64,000 bases of DNA from Prostheceraeus crozeri. Taxonomy: Eukaryota > Platyhelminthes > Polycladida > Euryleptidae. The position numbers and the translations under genes were made by a program. The stretch spans positions 1 through 64,000 of the forward strand of contig CAJQUW010009227.1 in assembly GCA_907163375.1 (NCBI GenBank), written 5' to 3'. This document shows positions 46,552 to 58,416 of the stretch, in pieces. Each line of letters begins with the position of its first letter. Positions within the stretch are counted from its first letter, which is position 1. The notes beneath the pieces were generated by a model. It saw nothing but the letters and a program-made list of their open reading frames with translations, had not been told where the DNA came from and searched no databases.

Positions 46552-46860
46552 TTTGCGGAAATTATGTTCTTGAGGTTTAAGAAAAATAATTGATCAATTT
46601 TTAAATGGGCTAATTTTGCAAATCATTCCTGTGTTACATACTAGCGACTCGGCACTTGAGATTTTGACATTTAAGAAGTATTAAACTTTTTTGATATCAA
46701 AAAGAATGAAATCTACTAGCAGGGTTCTTAATTAAGCGGTAATGAAGTTTATTATCAAAGAAATTTCACGATCCGCATTATAATCTAAGTCATCATGCAA
46801 AAATTGACAACTTATTCTTCATCTTGGATCAATTTTCGAGTTTGTCAACTTAGCAAATTT
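46552..46860 (+). mobile_element. Decayed partial third copy of the 'CATAGAG' family
   Basis: From TTTGCGGAAAT to about 46860 the sequence follows copy B (about 44420-44700) in the same order: a GTCAAAA/ATCAAAAAGAATGAA segment, a GCGGTAATGAAG relative of GCGGAAATAAAG, then TTTCACGATCCGCATTATAAT and CATCTTGGATC. It is more diverged than the other two and lacks both ends. Confidence 0.6.
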
Positions 46861-46984
46861 ATTTAGTAGTTTCTTATCTAGCACGCTAAATGGATCTGCA
46901 AAATTAAGTAGACTCTTGTCCAAATTATCAACTTGCAGAATGCATTCCACGGTCAATAAAAATCATTTTGTAGAATTGACAAAG

Positions 46985-47208
46985 ATGTCCTCAGACTTGA
47001 ACTATATTTCAACAAAAAAAGTCCTCTGCCGCCGTAGATGCCGTGGTTCGCCGTACACGGGCTTGTCTGTTAATTGTCCTACAGCTCAGATGGTTTTGGA
47101 GTCAGTTTCGGTCATTCTAGGCTGTGCTAGAAAGTCCTTGTAGGGCGAAATGCAGCGCCTACGGCTGACAAGGAATTTTGTGCTTAAATTATTGAAGTTT
47201 GAGGACAT
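46985..47208. mobile_element. Foldback MITE, about 224 bp
   Basis: The arms start ATGTCCTCAGACTTGAAC and, inward from the right, ATGTCCTCAAACTTCAAT. The pairing continues imperfectly through a CCGTAG-containing GC-richer segment (47030-47050 and 47145-47165). No coding capacity and no certain target duplication. Confidence 0.55.
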
Positions 47209-48548
47209 TTTTCTTTTCTGTATGACTGGTATGAGAATAGAAATTCCATCTCATTAGTAAGTATGGTTATTCCTCTTCTAAACCTTATCTAACTTGAGTT
47301 CAAATCTCTTCATGTCAGATTGCCTCAAAACAATTCCTGAGGAAATTTCAAAAAGAAAAAAGAATTGCCTCGCATATTTTCACCAAGAAGGCACTTTCAT
47401 TAATTTAACTATTTAATTAATTGCTCTTCAAGTCTCATAGATTAAATCATAAATTTGACGTTCTGATAGGAAATTCAGTCGATGGGGAATATCCTATCGC
47501 TTAATTTCCAATTACATGAAAAGATTTTATGTCTGGATGCCAAACGAGATGAGTTTTTATTGATATCCAACTACGGGAACATTTGTCTACGAGTACATAG
47601 TGAACACTTTTAAGGCGACAGTCCTCATTCAGGATTTTCCGGATCGGCTATCAAAATATTTAGTTAGCTTCAAGTTAAGATTAATTTAGATCATGTTTGA
47701 GATATATTGAAGAGGAATTTTCATTCATTTGCCAGCAACTTATATTTTCAAAAGTATCACAGACTGTCTGAAACTATCTTTCTTCACAAATTCATGTTGA
47801 ATCTCCTGAAACCGTTTCAATCGCACACTAAATATAAACCGTAGGTTCACATTCTGTCAAGCTAAGTTAGAATTGGATGTCCGATCTCGAACGCAGATTG
47901 TGAACTAGATTCTCCACCCATGAAGGCCTAAAATCATCTCATTTCAGTAACCTGCTACATTCTCTGTTTCAGTGCATTGCGTAGATAATTGCACAATGCA
48001 ATTCATTATCTGATATATTAACTGCAAGTTGTACTTTAAAAAGTCCGAAACATAAGTCCTAACTGTGACTGAAAATGGGGTCTTTTAGTGCTTTTTGGTC
48101 TGCCTAAGTTCTGAACCTTATGATTGACTTCGGAATAATTCCGGACTCTTTAAGTTTAAACCTTAGTTCTCATATGGAGCCCAATTCGAGGTCTTGATCT
48201 AGCCTTTCTTGTACGTTATGATAATGTATGATAATGATCAATAAGTGCTACTTTATCCTTATTAACGTAGACAAACTCCTGTTTTGATGAAGTTTTCTTC
48301 TACAATGAATAGGCAGAAGTACAACTTTTATTTTACATTGCAAGGAATGTGCACTGCTTTGAGTTTAATTGCACCAAAAGATCCCTAAGGTTCATTGCTT
48401 AGTTTTTGTGCATGAATCCTATGTTAACGAAGTGAATCCTTCATTAAAATGCAAAATGCGTTGTATAATATATCTCGCATTAAAAAATGCATAATATTGG
48501 TAGCGATTTACTTATCTTTGAATTTGATTACGTCAATCAGTAAAAAAT
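47209..48548. other. Non-coding stretch, no gene recognised
   Basis: Nothing beyond chance frames is seen. Confidence 0.4.
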
Positions 48549-48736
48549 GATGGTTTAACGTCACTACTATCCTTGCTGGGGGCTCGGACGGTCCTGACAT
48601 AGTCAGACTTTAATCTGGAGAGTTGTGATCTTTTAGTTCGGATGCCCTTCCTGACGACTTCCAATGACACTTTCGCGGCTCACCCTCTGTACTGAAAGAT
48701 TGCTAGGCCAAGCTCTTAACCACTGTGACAGTGTGA
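48549..48736 (-). repeat. tRNA-derived SINE, minus strand
   Basis: On the minus strand the head has a box-A-like AGTGGTTAAGAGCTT, the body has GGAAGGGCATCCGAACTAAA, and the far end is GTTAAACCATCA. These words recur in tRNA-headed SINEs of many invertebrates. The box B is poor, so the copy is likely old. SINE family not assigned. Confidence 0.5.
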
Positions 48737-48739
48737 CAT

Positions 48740-50165
48740 TAAAGCTAAATATTGATAATGCAATACAGATTCAGGGATCAATATGAAATGTATATTATTC
48801 ATATTTCAGTTAATCAGATGATAAGTCTACATCATCAATGAATCTCATAAGTTAAAGTCTCTTGGACAATCCACGTAAATCCAAGCAAACGATTGATTGA
48901 GACAGGATTGTATACGCAATCAATTAGATCACAACAATTAATTTTATCCTAGGGCCATTTCATCGCAAATTTGAGTTGATGTCGATTAGCATCCACGTTT
49001 GACCATTTTTCTTCCCCTTGTCATTTCGGCCTATATTTCTTTGTGCATCCATGCAAAAGATACTTCACCATAGTGACAATTGGTAGCAAACATGAAATTT
49101 TGCTTAAAGAATTCCGAAGTGTCGCTGTACTCTCATTAAATTATTAATGAGTTATGTATATATGTTCCATGACGTCTTAGGGATCAATAACAAAAATTCA
49201 TTCAGCGTCCTGCCTTCATTTGAGTTAGCCGATTGCCATCAATGTACGGAATTCCAGACCAGGCGTCAAATATACTAATAGCATGAATTTCATCATCAAT
49301 CAAAAATTTCATAAACAATCTATTTAATTCAATTGATCAATAATCGATATGAGAGTTAGTAGATAGTAGATTGGATCGCAGCAGTTAATGTTTGATTATC
49401 GTTGATTTGAACCATTTTATCATCTAAGCTTGCACTACAAAAAATGTACGGACACTCTTTTCATCAATGTATTTCGGCCGTCATCGAAGAGAAGTCTCAT
49501 GAGACTTCTGAGAATCAACAAGACTTGAATGAATAGTTGAACTTTCTCAGCTATTCGTAAAAGATGTTAACAAACAATGATCAAGCGATTTCCTTTAAGG
49601 CAATGTATGACATGAAATACGCATGATTCCGATTTCAGCATCTGTTACTATACATCCATAATAAAGATAAAACGATGATTAAACCACTCATGAGGAAATG
49701 GTCTGTTTAGAAGTTAATACTGAAACGGTAGTGGCTCTCCAATGATTGATGTTAGATAAGAATTGCTTTATTTATATCTCAGGCCAACGAAATCATTTTA
49801 ATCAAAAGCTCATCTAACCGTTGGATAAAAATCAGCAGAAAAAGTAAAACAATTGAAGCTACCATGGTTTTTATCATTTCCATCATCAATGTAATGACGC
49901 TAATATCAGTACGCTGATGAACTCATGATGTTCATTGCTTCGTTTTATGTTTTGACTTTTCAAAATAAATTTCCTGAGGAACAATCGCTGGCTTGACTTT
50001 TCATCTCAGCAATAAATTTCTCCAATAGATTGCTAAATTATTTAGAAATATTGATTCATAGAACTCCGTGTAACGTTCAGATAATGAGACAATCGGAATT
50101 CCCATGTATTGGCGGTATGGGAATATCAAGTGGAAATCCCAAACGTGGGATGTGTTGGGGAACTG
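48740..50165. other. Non-coding stretch, no gene recognised
   Basis: Loose similarity between about 48780-49030 and 49270-49500 (ATCATCAAT, GATCRCARCARTTAAT, TTTCGGCC in the same order) hints at an old duplication but is too weak to list separately. Confidence 0.35.
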
Positions 50166-50167
50166 TC

Positions 50168-50580
50168 GAATCTGACGATGATAAAGAGAGCAGGGAAGCA
50201 AAACAGCAAAGAACATGAAGGGCATCAAACAAATAGTCAAAGGAAAAAAGAGAAAAGGATGAAGAAAGTAACGAACAAAATAACAGAACAAAACTACGAA
50301 AATGTCAAGAAAGAAAGAGAAAAAAGTAAAGAACAAAAGAGAAAGAAGCAAATTAGGCAATGGGCCACAGAACAAGTGTAAAGAGCAGAACAACAGATCA
50401 AATGCCAAAGATGAAGAGAACAGAATGACAAAATGATAATGAACAAAAGGGATGAAAAACAGATCAAAAGAGCAAATGGGCGAAACATTGAGTGGCAAAA
50501 AAGGACAGAAAACAACAGAGCAAATGAAAAATTATCAAAGAGACAAAGGAGAAAGAGCAAAATGAGGAGAGGGACATAAT
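50168..50580. repeat. Purine-rich, T-poor tract, about 410 bp
   Basis: The plus strand is dominated by A and G with a quasi-periodic GAACAAAA / AACAGAGCAAATGA theme and very few T. It makes long artificial frames on both strands: a Lys/Glu-rich one on plus, and Phe/Leu/Ser-rich ones of 165 and 131 residues on minus. No regular unit length could be fixed; it looks like a cryptically repetitive, strand-asymmetric tract rather than a gene. Confidence 0.75.
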
Positions 50581-52855
50581 TTTGAGTCAAATGTACCAGT
50601 GATGTCATGGCAAAATTTTCAGTGGGGTAGCGCTCAATATCAAAATTTTGCAAGTGTTTTTGGTGGTTTTCGCATTTCATAATTTTCATAGTTTGATAAA
50701 GTTGTGTTAAAAATTTCGATAGAATCAGTAGCTTATTGAGGTACGCCTGTATACCATACTTACCGTAATTGAATTTTCATAAAAAATGAAAACTTGTAAA
50801 TGTGTCGGTTCATGTACAATGTTTGTAGACATGTAGGTCAACAGCATGTCTATCAATAAATAATTAGTTATCAAATCAATTAAAAAGCAGTTTAATATTT
50901 ATTATGGGTTCATGGTTTGCAGGTTAACACAGTTTTCAAACAGATATTCTATATTCAAAGAAATCTAAACTAACTACAACAAATGCCAAAGTGACTTAAT
51001 ATCTTCAGTGACTCGATTCGGTTTCTTTGATCTTTAGTCACTAGCGTCTCCATGGTGAAGAAGCCAACTTCGAACATAGGTTTCAGGGTTATATTTAGGG
51101 TTATTATTCTAGCGGGGGTCCACTGAAGGAATGTAACGTGAGAAACTATAAGTAGGACGACGCTAAATGGAACTTAGAGCAGTGGGGCAATGCTAAAATG
51201 TATTTTTGATCAGTGCATGCAGTGACGCCGCTTATCTGCGTTACTCCACCATGACACCCTGAAAGGAAGCCATTTTACTGATAAATATTCACTGAAAGGA
51301 AACTTTTGACGCACGTACGTAGAATCAACGTAGAAATATGAAATGTGAAGCTTTGGAAATAGTTTTCAAATAATTTTACTTCACCGCAAGAGAAATGGAA
51401 TTGTATATTGAGTTTATCACATTTCGAAAATAAATTCTATTCGCGAACTAGTGTTTTACAAAGTGCATCTGATCCGCTTGATATTTTTTTATCAAGTTTT
51501 CGTTTAATAGAAAATTTTTGGCAACTCAAATACAAAATATTCTGTACGTCCTTGAAAATTGAGAAAAGTGTCTACAGAATAAATCAGAAAATCGTAGAAA
51601 GATGTCTTAACGCAACAGGAATGGAATTTGAAACATTTGTATTTAAATGCATTCTCATGTCTTTGCATAAACTCATGGGCGTGTCATGAGTAAGCAGAAA
51701 GGATACCAAGAGAAGTCCGTATCAATTCCCATTTCGATACGTGAAATGATGACATCTACGAGATGTTTCCATCACTGAGCGACATCTTAAGCCAACGCCT
51801 TATATGTAAATTAGATTCCTTTTTGCCATATTTCAATAATTGCTATCATAACACACAAAAAACGTAATTTTGTAATGATCAAAATCACTATACCTACTTC
51901 TGCTCCATTATTGAAGGAGTTGATGTAGGAATGGGAATTCTAATGTGTTGTGGTTTGGAATTGGCAAAGGATTTGCATCTATAATGGGAATTCAAATATA
52001 TGTGATTCTTGTACGACACCTATAAAACACAATTGAAATCCATTACCCTCGCCTCACCTGGACTCCTGGCGAGTTTTTCAAATATCCTTTAAACCAAACA
52101 AGATGGTCACCTGATTTCTAATAGCTTACTTTCTATGCATTATGCAACTTTTGACAGAAGGGAAATAACTTTGACACAACACTTTTGGCGTGAGAGCTAT
52201 TTTAAAAGTTGAATGTTTAGAATATTATTTTGGTATATATTCACTTCTAATGTATATTGAGGCATGAAGCCTTGAAAAATAAGTTGAGATTACAAAAGGA
52301 CTCTTCCTATCAAATAAAGATATTCACAAATGCAAAGTTTTTGAATCATGTCTGAAATTTGAGATTCAAATTTCAAATATGATTTTTTATCATTTTTGTA
52401 CTTTCTAGTTCGGCATTTGATCACCGATTATTGAAAATTTGCATAATCATGTTGCTTCCCACCTCAGTGTCTCGATAAAAGATCACCGAATTGGGTTTTT
52501 CTCCACCTGCAGAAATTAAATACTAAAATGTGCAATTTTAGTGCTATTTGAGCTGAAGTAAAAGTTTGAATTATTTGACCTTTGACCTCATCTAATGACA
52601 ATGATGTAATCTCATAGCGATTAATAATCATCATGTTAATATCCACGACCAGATGTTTCGATTAATGTATGGTTAATTAGTTTTTGTTGTCATTTTCCAT
52701 TTCAAATAGTGATCTAAAGGAAATTCGTTAAAAATTGGCGTTTTTGGCCCTTGACCTTCGCCTCAGCCCAGGGATGATCTCAAAAATGACAATAATGCTG
52801 TTTTTATGAATCCCTTTTCAATGCCCATTCGATTGATGTGTGGTCTGGCAAAAGT
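50581..52855. other. Non-coding stretch, no gene recognised
   Basis: A 93-residue frame at 51408-51689 (plus) has no known motif. Nothing else is seen. Confidence 0.4.
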
Positions 52856-52863
52856 GGTGAAAT

Positions 52864-53649
52864 CACAGAATTAGATTGTTTAATCGTATCACTTTGCTAG
52901 AAGTGCAAACTGATTCAAACAGATGGCACATGCAGGAACTTGATAAGTGGGCAAAAAGAAATTTTTGATACCTTGCAGAGATAGGAAAAATAGTCGTGCG
53001 TCGCTTGCGGATTGCTCTGAATTCCTTCAAAATGCTCAGATCGCCACGACTCCTTCAGATTCGAAGAATTTAGATCATTGCGCAAAAGTTTTCTCGATAA
53101 TGTTGGACTCTCCGATCATTTTAAAAAAAGTTAGCAGGCGCATGAAAAAACGTTCACAAACTTCTCTGTAGAACTTGACCTCGTCCGTGTCTCTTTGCCA
53201 TAGAAATAAACTGTTTATCTGCAGTTCGCTAGAATGGAAATTGACTCAAGGTCGCGGCACATCTGAGGGAACTAAGTTGGGGCATGAAGAACCAATTAAA
53301 GGCTTCGATTTACTCATGTGACTGATTCTAACCCAATGATACAGACGTTGGCAGGTGCATCTAAGTGAAAATGCGTGCGATGTATGTGCCGTTATTGTGC
53401 ATTGCATGAAGCTTAATTTCCATTCTAGAGGTTTTATTGTTGTCAATTTCTATGCTCTTTGCTGTGTGATCCGGTTGATAACAGTCACTGAAACTTCGTA
53501 CAATTTGGCGTGTTTAATGTTGAACTGGCTGCTCATTGTTCGATTGCTATGATATTTAGTCAGGACATTGTGCCATTTCATTTACGTTGCATGTTCCAAT
53601 GTTTCCCTTCTAGTCAAACGGAAGAAGAGACAACCTGTCTAATTCTGTG
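52864..53649 (+). mobile_element. hAT-like element, family 'CACAGAATT', copy 2, with MITE inside
   Basis: The ends CACAGAATTAGA and TCTAATTCTGTG are a perfect 12-bp inverted pair. A perfect 8-bp duplication GGTGAAAT flanks it (52856-52863 and 53650-53657). It aligns with copy 1 (40978-41492) throughout, except for the MITE plus duplicated target at 53199-53462. Without that it is about 522 bp. No transposase recognised. Confidence 0.92.
53199..53454 (+). mobile_element. MITE 'CATAGAAAT', copy B, 256 bp
   Basis: The tips CATAGAAATAAACTG and CAATTTCTATG, flanked by a perfect 8-bp duplication CTCTTTGC (53191-53198 and 53455-53462). Copy 1 of the host element at 41298-41305 has a single CTCTTTGC and no MITE, so ends and duplication are proven by comparison. 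An inverted relative lies at 33473-33703. An 8-bp duplication fits hAT. Confidence 0.95.
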
Positions 53650-53657
53650 GGTGAAAT

Positions 53658-56600
53658 AGTTTGGGAAATCAGCAAAGGGAGGACAAATCCCCCAGCCCCC
53701 AGTGGGCCTCGTTCGGAAAAACACCGCAGTGGAGCGACGGCTAAAAACGCTGCATTCTGGTCATATGAAGTATTTGACCATCACATATTTGTCACGTCAT
53801 GGTAGTATCACGTTTACTATCACATCATATATCAATAACATCAGCTGCAGTTTGCTGAGTCATGGAACCGTGTTTGAAGGAATATTCTTGCAATATCAAA
53901 AGTTTATCAGTTCAATGATTGTTCAATTTTTGATTCTTCAGGTGTCAATGATTTCATGACTCTATTGAGAACCACACGGGATGAGAGGTATGACAAGTCA
54001 CAAGTTGTAAAGTGCTTCAAAATGAGGGATTCCTACGAGGTCAATCGAAGTCACAACATATGAGGTCTCTATAAAACCAGTATTTTGTTGCCTAATTAGC
54101 GAAAAATTTATTTTTGCGTAATGAAACAGAGTTAAAATAACTATAGGCTATTTATACCGTCTGAAGTCATGTGAAAAAGAACATTAACGTATTGCATATA
54201 GCTTCAAACCCTGTTTTATCTCAAATAGAGCTTTCAAAATCGCATATTCTAGACTAAATGAATTTTGTAAGAATTGTGTATTCCTAAACCTATATGTTCG
54301 TATAGATCGTTTAATTATTCCATATCTTGAATAATTTCATTACAAGGAGGCAATTTATACAGAAATTTGAGCCTATGAGATGCAACGAATATGCTTGGAA
54401 TTCAGTGCAAGGAATCGCTTTGTAAATAGGAGCTCCTGCTTATCTGGAGTACTGGCAGGCCTACTATTTTCGTATTTCATGCATAATATGTAGAAAGTAA
54501 ATGATGTCTAACGGACTAAGGCTAGTCCCAACAGGCTTGTTTTGACTATTCCTTCCACCGAACCAGCCGCCGAAGATAAAAACCGAGCGGTTCCAACCCT
54601 GAATCGTCCCGTACGTCACAACAGCTTTGTGTAAATTTGTATTGTCCAGACATCATGTTCACTTTTCCGTATCAAATGGAGTCTTTACGAAGCCCAGTTA
54701 AAGTCCACTGGCTATACTTAGTTACTACTGGTTATACTGATCACTAATTTATCTACATGCTATGGTAATGGGCTGCAGCTTACACTATAAGCTTCGCTGA
54801 CCAACAAAATACTCGATACAAAAGCAAAAAACACGATACAAGCCAATAATAAATGTAGCTATTTTTGCATAATGCACGTTACCGCAAGATGATGAATGTC
54901 ACTCGTAAAAAAAATTAAACGTGATTACTGGTAATCGCTGAGCCCATTAATCGCAACCGACCTTATCCGTGAGAATTTTAGTCGTAATGACCGTAGCCGT
55001 GTTACTTCTAACCGCAACCGACCGTTAACCGCGTATAAAAAACCGCACATAAATAACTACTGTAAATTAATCTGTATTCGATCCCTTGCAACTTGCTTTG
55101 CATTTTGGGGACAAGTAAGTGAGGCTGTTTTATCAGACAGGTCACGTTATTTAAGGAAACTGTTAATGAAGATCAAAGTTGGAATAATTGATTCAATTTC
55201 ACGGTAAGAACCTGTTCTGCCGCTTTTGATGTTCAGAATGCTCTTCGTCGAGATTTGAGATATTTTGAAAATATTCTGCATGTGATCTGTGAATACCATC
55301 AACCTTTATTCAATTTTTGTCATTGAAGAATTAACCCCTCCTAGCGATTATTTTCAAATTAAAGTTGAATTGCATTTAAAAGTCTAAATCTGTTGTATTT
55401 TTTGTGTGGCAATTTCGGAAGTAATGTGAATTTAATGATTCAATCATAAAACCCCAAGTTTGAGGCAATAAAAACATAAATATTAACGTAAATAAAACAT
55501 AAACCCCGAAGCAAAAAATCTTCACATGCTGTGAGGTCGAGGTCAAATGAACTCGATTAGACATCAAGACAGCCAATTATAAAATGGCCTGAACCATGGG
55601 ATACCCTGTAGATTTGCTCGATTTCCAAGAAGTTATCTGAGAAAAGTTATGAGTGAAAGTTGAGGAGTCTGTAGTCAACTATTAACGAATTCAACTATTT
55701 CATTCTTGCTATTAATCCCAATTGCGATGTAAAGTGGAGAAAAAGCAGTTGTCGGGTGTTGAAGCAAAGATTTGTTTATGGTAGTATGTGAATAGGAGGC
55801 TGCCAAGTGTGCACTCGTACACTTTCATGAGACTATATTGATGACGCAAGGATAATTTCCACTGATGCAATGTCTCGCGGTGGATATTGTTTGCATCCAT
55901 ACTGCTACTCAACTAACAGCTTCCATCAGTTAGATCTAGAATACGACGAACACCACTTGACTGCCGCAACGATTGCATCACGAGTCATTTAAAGGATTGA
56001 AACACTGTGGTTTCGAATATTTGTTTCAAACTCATCCCCTATTCATCACGTGAGCCAAACAATTTGTTTGCAAATGAAAATCTCTACTGCTGGACGAGAT
56101 AGATTTTTGTTAGAGAATTATCTAAACGGCGTCATTGAAATGTCATAATATTTTCGATGCAATCGGAAGGCAAGAGAGAATGAATTGTATTATTCCAGAT
56201 AAATTGATATCTCATCAAAACACATCTGACCGACAACTATGAAAATTGTATTCTTTCCTGTGTTGATTAGGGGCGACAGGGAATCTATTTCATGTTAGCA
56301 TTGAAAATACAACAAAACTCTTCTTAGAAAAAGTCATCCCCATGACATCAAGTGTGATGATAGAATAAACAAAGTTTAAAAAATGTCGACTGTATTGTAA
56401 GTGAATTTTCTTGAGCAGTTATCATGACTGCTACTTCAAGGTTCTTGCGGCGTCAACTTTAGAAGGGACACTTTCATTTCATAAACTTTCATTCTTTCTT
56501 TTCGTAAATTGTAATAGTATATAGAATTACAGAGACAAGAATATAGACGCATATATCGAAATGTCAAGTGAGAACACACTTTCCGGTCAAGTGCGTATTA

Positions 56601-56837
56601 GCAAACCTTGAATAGTTTCATGATATCAAAAAACATTTCAGATACGCGGTACCTGCCTGGGAAGAGTAAATGTATTAGTTGTCTTGACTCAGATTATAGT
56701 TGAGTTTCACATTTTCACAATTTGCTCAGAGAATTAAGGGAGTTTTTGTAATGCATATATTGTTATTGATTTGCGACTCAACAGTGTTTTATAGTGGTGG
56801 TGAGGGTTTGATCCTGCCAATTGACAGAGTCGCGTAA
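53658..56837. other. Non-coding stretch, no gene recognised
   Basis: A short GC-richer patch at about 53680-53750 and a CGCAACCGACC / GTAACCG-like cluster at 54940-55045 are noticeable. The latter may be a decayed element end, but no partner was found. No gene. Confidence 0.4.
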
Positions 56838-56911
56838 GTGGCTCGTAGCTCAGTTGGTTAGAGCACAGGTCTAGTTAACCTTGGTCGTAGGTTCGAATCC
56901 TACCAGCCGCA
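56838..56911 (+). tRNA. tRNA-Thr(AGT)-like gene, possibly a pseudogene
   Basis: A cloverleaf can be drawn: D stem GCTC/GAGC (56848-56864), anticodon loop CTAGTTA with anticodon AGT at 56873-56875, T stem GTAGG/CCTAC with loop TTCGAAT, and discriminator A at 56911. The acceptor stem pairs GTGGCT-G with CAGCCGC only if one extra C (56844) is bulged out. The first anticodon-stem pair is C-T and the variable loop is 4 nt. Internal boxes A and B are good and a TTTT terminator follows. Anticodon AGT decodes ACU as threonine after A-to-I editing. The bulge may mark a pseudogene or a SINE head. Confidence 0.65.
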
Positions 56912-56915
56912 CATC

Positions 56916-56919
56916 TTTT
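56916..56919 (+). terminator. Pol III T-run terminator
   Basis: TTTT begins five bases after the discriminator base of the tRNA-like gene, the usual spacing for RNA polymerase III termination. Confidence 0.6.
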
Positions 56920-58212
56920 GCATGGCAATTTGATCTATTGTTTATTTAATCTCATTGCTGTTAATAGAATAATTAAAATGAGACTAAACCAATAAGTTGC
57001 TGATAACCATTGCACGACATCTAGACGTCGTCTAACAAATAAAGGAACTGCTTTACCTGGCATTCGAATCTAGACAGTGAAGACAAACAAGCAAGCAAAA
57101 TATAGCAACGTCTGTTGCTGAAACTACAAATGCGAATATTTGAAATGAGTGGTGCAGTATAAGTAATACAGACTATAGGCTCGCATCACTTGTTTCTTTT
57201 ACAAGTTTCATGAGATAGTCTACAGGAATATATCAAGCAATTTATTATTCAGGAGGAAACTGGGGATAACTTCTATGTGGCTATATGCCTCTTTCTATAT
57301 ACTAAGTTAAATGGACTATGGAGGCTCTTTTGGCATGATGAGTTGAAAACCTTTTAAGAAATTAATTCGTCAACGTGTTCATATGAAATGATCAATGTTT
57401 AGAATGAGTTCAATGACAAATTGCTCTGGATATAGTAGATATTGGAGAATTAGCGATGCACTCTCTAATCTACACGATAAGATTTCTGGCAAATTTGAGA
57501 TCAATCATTTGCTAATTGATTGATCAATTGATTAAAAAAAGTCAAATCAACAGAAATTCAGTCTCGAAAGAGAGCAATTCTAATAAAGGCTGCACTATTA
57601 GTAAGCAGATATTATGTAAGCCATAAATTGATTCACCAATACACAATGGAAGCCTAAACAATTTCTTGCAATTTCATAAAGCGAGCAGGTTCAAAGTATC
57701 TTTTAAAGCCACGTTCTCTATGATTCTGAAATTCAGTACTCTGATTTTCACCATTCAACCTTGAGATGGTCAACTACTCGTCCGCTCAATTCCCATCCAC
57801 TCATCGAACATGGATAGTGAAAAATTGATAGCGGTGGTTTATTTCTGCCGGTATTCTGTAAACTACAAAACATCCAAATCAACATTCCCTTCTCTTTAAA
57901 CCAATGTATGGATTGAAAGTCCGCTTTTGCCTTTGGCTCTTCAGAAGGCATTGAGTGTAGAAACCGGTTGACCTCTGTATCCACATCTCTTCTGAAATAA
58001 GGGTCGCTTTAAAATGAAGGGAGTTTTCTTTTGGACATTTTGTAATTTTTTAAAAATTGACAGAAATGCATTGAGTACTTCAACTTCTCCCTTCCTCGTT
58101 GGGGTTTTAGTTACATTGTGTCGCTATTGATTTCTGACAGCATCCACGCACACTAAAAAACAACCTTCAAAAACAATATCTGCAAACAGTTGAACCAAAT
58201 TTATTGGAAGTT
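56920..58212. other. Non-coding stretch, no gene recognised
   Basis: Nothing beyond chance frames is seen. Confidence 0.4.
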
Positions 58213-58416
58213 ATACTCCGAAGCACATTAGGCACAGACCATGTGGCCATGTGGCCTAGTTGTTATTTGTCCAATATTCATTGTCTTTGTGGTAAATGTT
58301 TAGCAAGAACGCAGAGTGCACCTACTTTAAAAGTCTTAGGTTTGACCCGACCAAGGTTGAACCAAGGCCTCCCGGACGTAGAGCGAACACTCTACAACAA
58401 GGCCACTGCGCCGGTC
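58213..58416 (-). repeat. tRNA-derived SINE, copy 1, minus strand
   Basis: Read on the minus strand, the head starts GACCGGCGCAGTGG, has box-A-like GTTGTAGAGTG and box-B-like GGTTCAACCTTGG, and continues with GTCGGGTCAAACCTAAGACT into a body ending at GCCTAATGTGCTTCGGAGT. This head and core resemble tRNA-derived SINEs of marine invertebrates. A shorter relative lies at 60615-60755. Confidence 0.65.

Noticed and set aside
48780-49500. Possible old tandem duplication (48780-49030 versus 49270-49500)
   Set aside because: Shared words are short and AT-rich; by eye the match is not clearly above background.
50001-50689. Two long hydrophobic minus-strand frames (165 and 131 residues)
   Set aside because: They are the complement of the purine-rich tract. 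Phe/Leu/Ser/Cys bias follows from the base composition, and no domain, membrane topology pattern or start context supports a protein.
54940-55045. CGCAACCGACC / GTAACCG cluster as a transposon end
   Set aside because: No inverted partner and no flanking duplication could be found.
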